Below are positions 63,796 to 64,000 of a stretch of DNA of 64,000 bases, one piece after another (position 1 is the first letter of the stretch; each line of letters begins with the position of its first letter). The DNA is from Agapetus fuscipes (Eukaryota; Arthropoda; Insecta; Trichoptera; Glossosomatidae), in NCBI GenBank assembly GCA_951799405.1, contig OX637361.1, positions 4,487,156 to 4,551,155 of the forward strand, given 5' to 3'. Position numbers and translations under genes: made by a program. The notes under the pieces were generated by a model that searched no databases, had not been told where the DNA came from, and saw only the letters and a list, made by a program, of their open reading frames with translations.

Positions 63796-64000
63796 TTCAA
63801 AAACATCACCTTAATTGAATGAAATTAACACTCAATAAATTTAAATGAATTATAAATTTAAAATCAATCAATTCTTTGGAATGACCCAAATATCTTTTTA
63901 GTCTCATGGTTCTGAGTTACCTTTGTCGGCCAAAGCTTTAACCAGGACAGAGGGAAAAATCTGTCCCTCTTCTTGCATTTCCTTAACCAATGAATTCCAT

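Overview
This is a 64 kb piece of a eukaryotic draft assembly: AT-rich, with a 200-base block of Ns at 9366-9565 and packed with transposable-element debris. The mix points to an arthropod, most likely an insect: an R1-clade LINE, several RTE-type LINE families, Jockey- and CR1/L2-like LINE ends, tRNA-derived SINEs and hAT elements. I cannot name the order or species from sequence alone. I see no complete host gene. The only non-transposon coding candidate is a 53-codon ORF at 53781-53942, and it is weak.

One RTE-type LINE (called RTE-A here) dominates. Its 3' terminal segment (about 230 bp, ending in short TTAGA/TAGATT-type tandem repeats) recurs about 26 times on both strands. Longer copies that keep the reverse-transcriptase C-terminus lie at 7067-11065, 8303-9365, 22995-24083 and 33168-34113. 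The 7-11 kb locus is a LINE carrying a near-identical inverted copy of its own 3' end plus a 147-bp truncated copy with a 13-bp target duplication. Three SINE families with tRNA-like heads (local names SINE-A, SINE-B, SINE-C) are scattered across the window. Two loci carry a SINE-C + SINE-A dimer, and SINE-C is joined to at least three different 3' parts.

The insertions are layered, which gives relative ages. SINE-B sits inside SINE-A (113-700) and inside a foldback element (47376-48147). A hAT-type non-autonomous element (3270-3820) and a 1286-bp hAT relic (42575-43860) each sit in an RTE-A end with 8-bp target duplications. A GC-rich, 5'-truncated R1-clade LINE (49559-50973) sits in SINE-C with a 12-bp duplication. 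A 176-bp inverted-repeat element sits in another RTE-A end (14880-15262).

The most unusual signal is a recurring stem-loop of the form C-TGA-N-GA-Y-[stem]-GA followed by a short palindrome starting A. It appears in several unrelated repeat units (37798-37828, 41041-41070, 46700-46732, 56328-56360, 58160-58195, 58933-58958, 59010-59040), mostly at the apex of long inverted repeats. All the invariant hammerhead-ribozyme core bases can be placed, and the tiny palindromic stem III is what is known for the minimal hammerheads of Penelope-like retroelements. One extra pyrimidine before stem II keeps this a hypothesis.

Several multi-hundred-base stretches (for example 24700-27214, 27431-30784, 35661-37727) show nothing I can assign. 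They may be intergenic or intronic.
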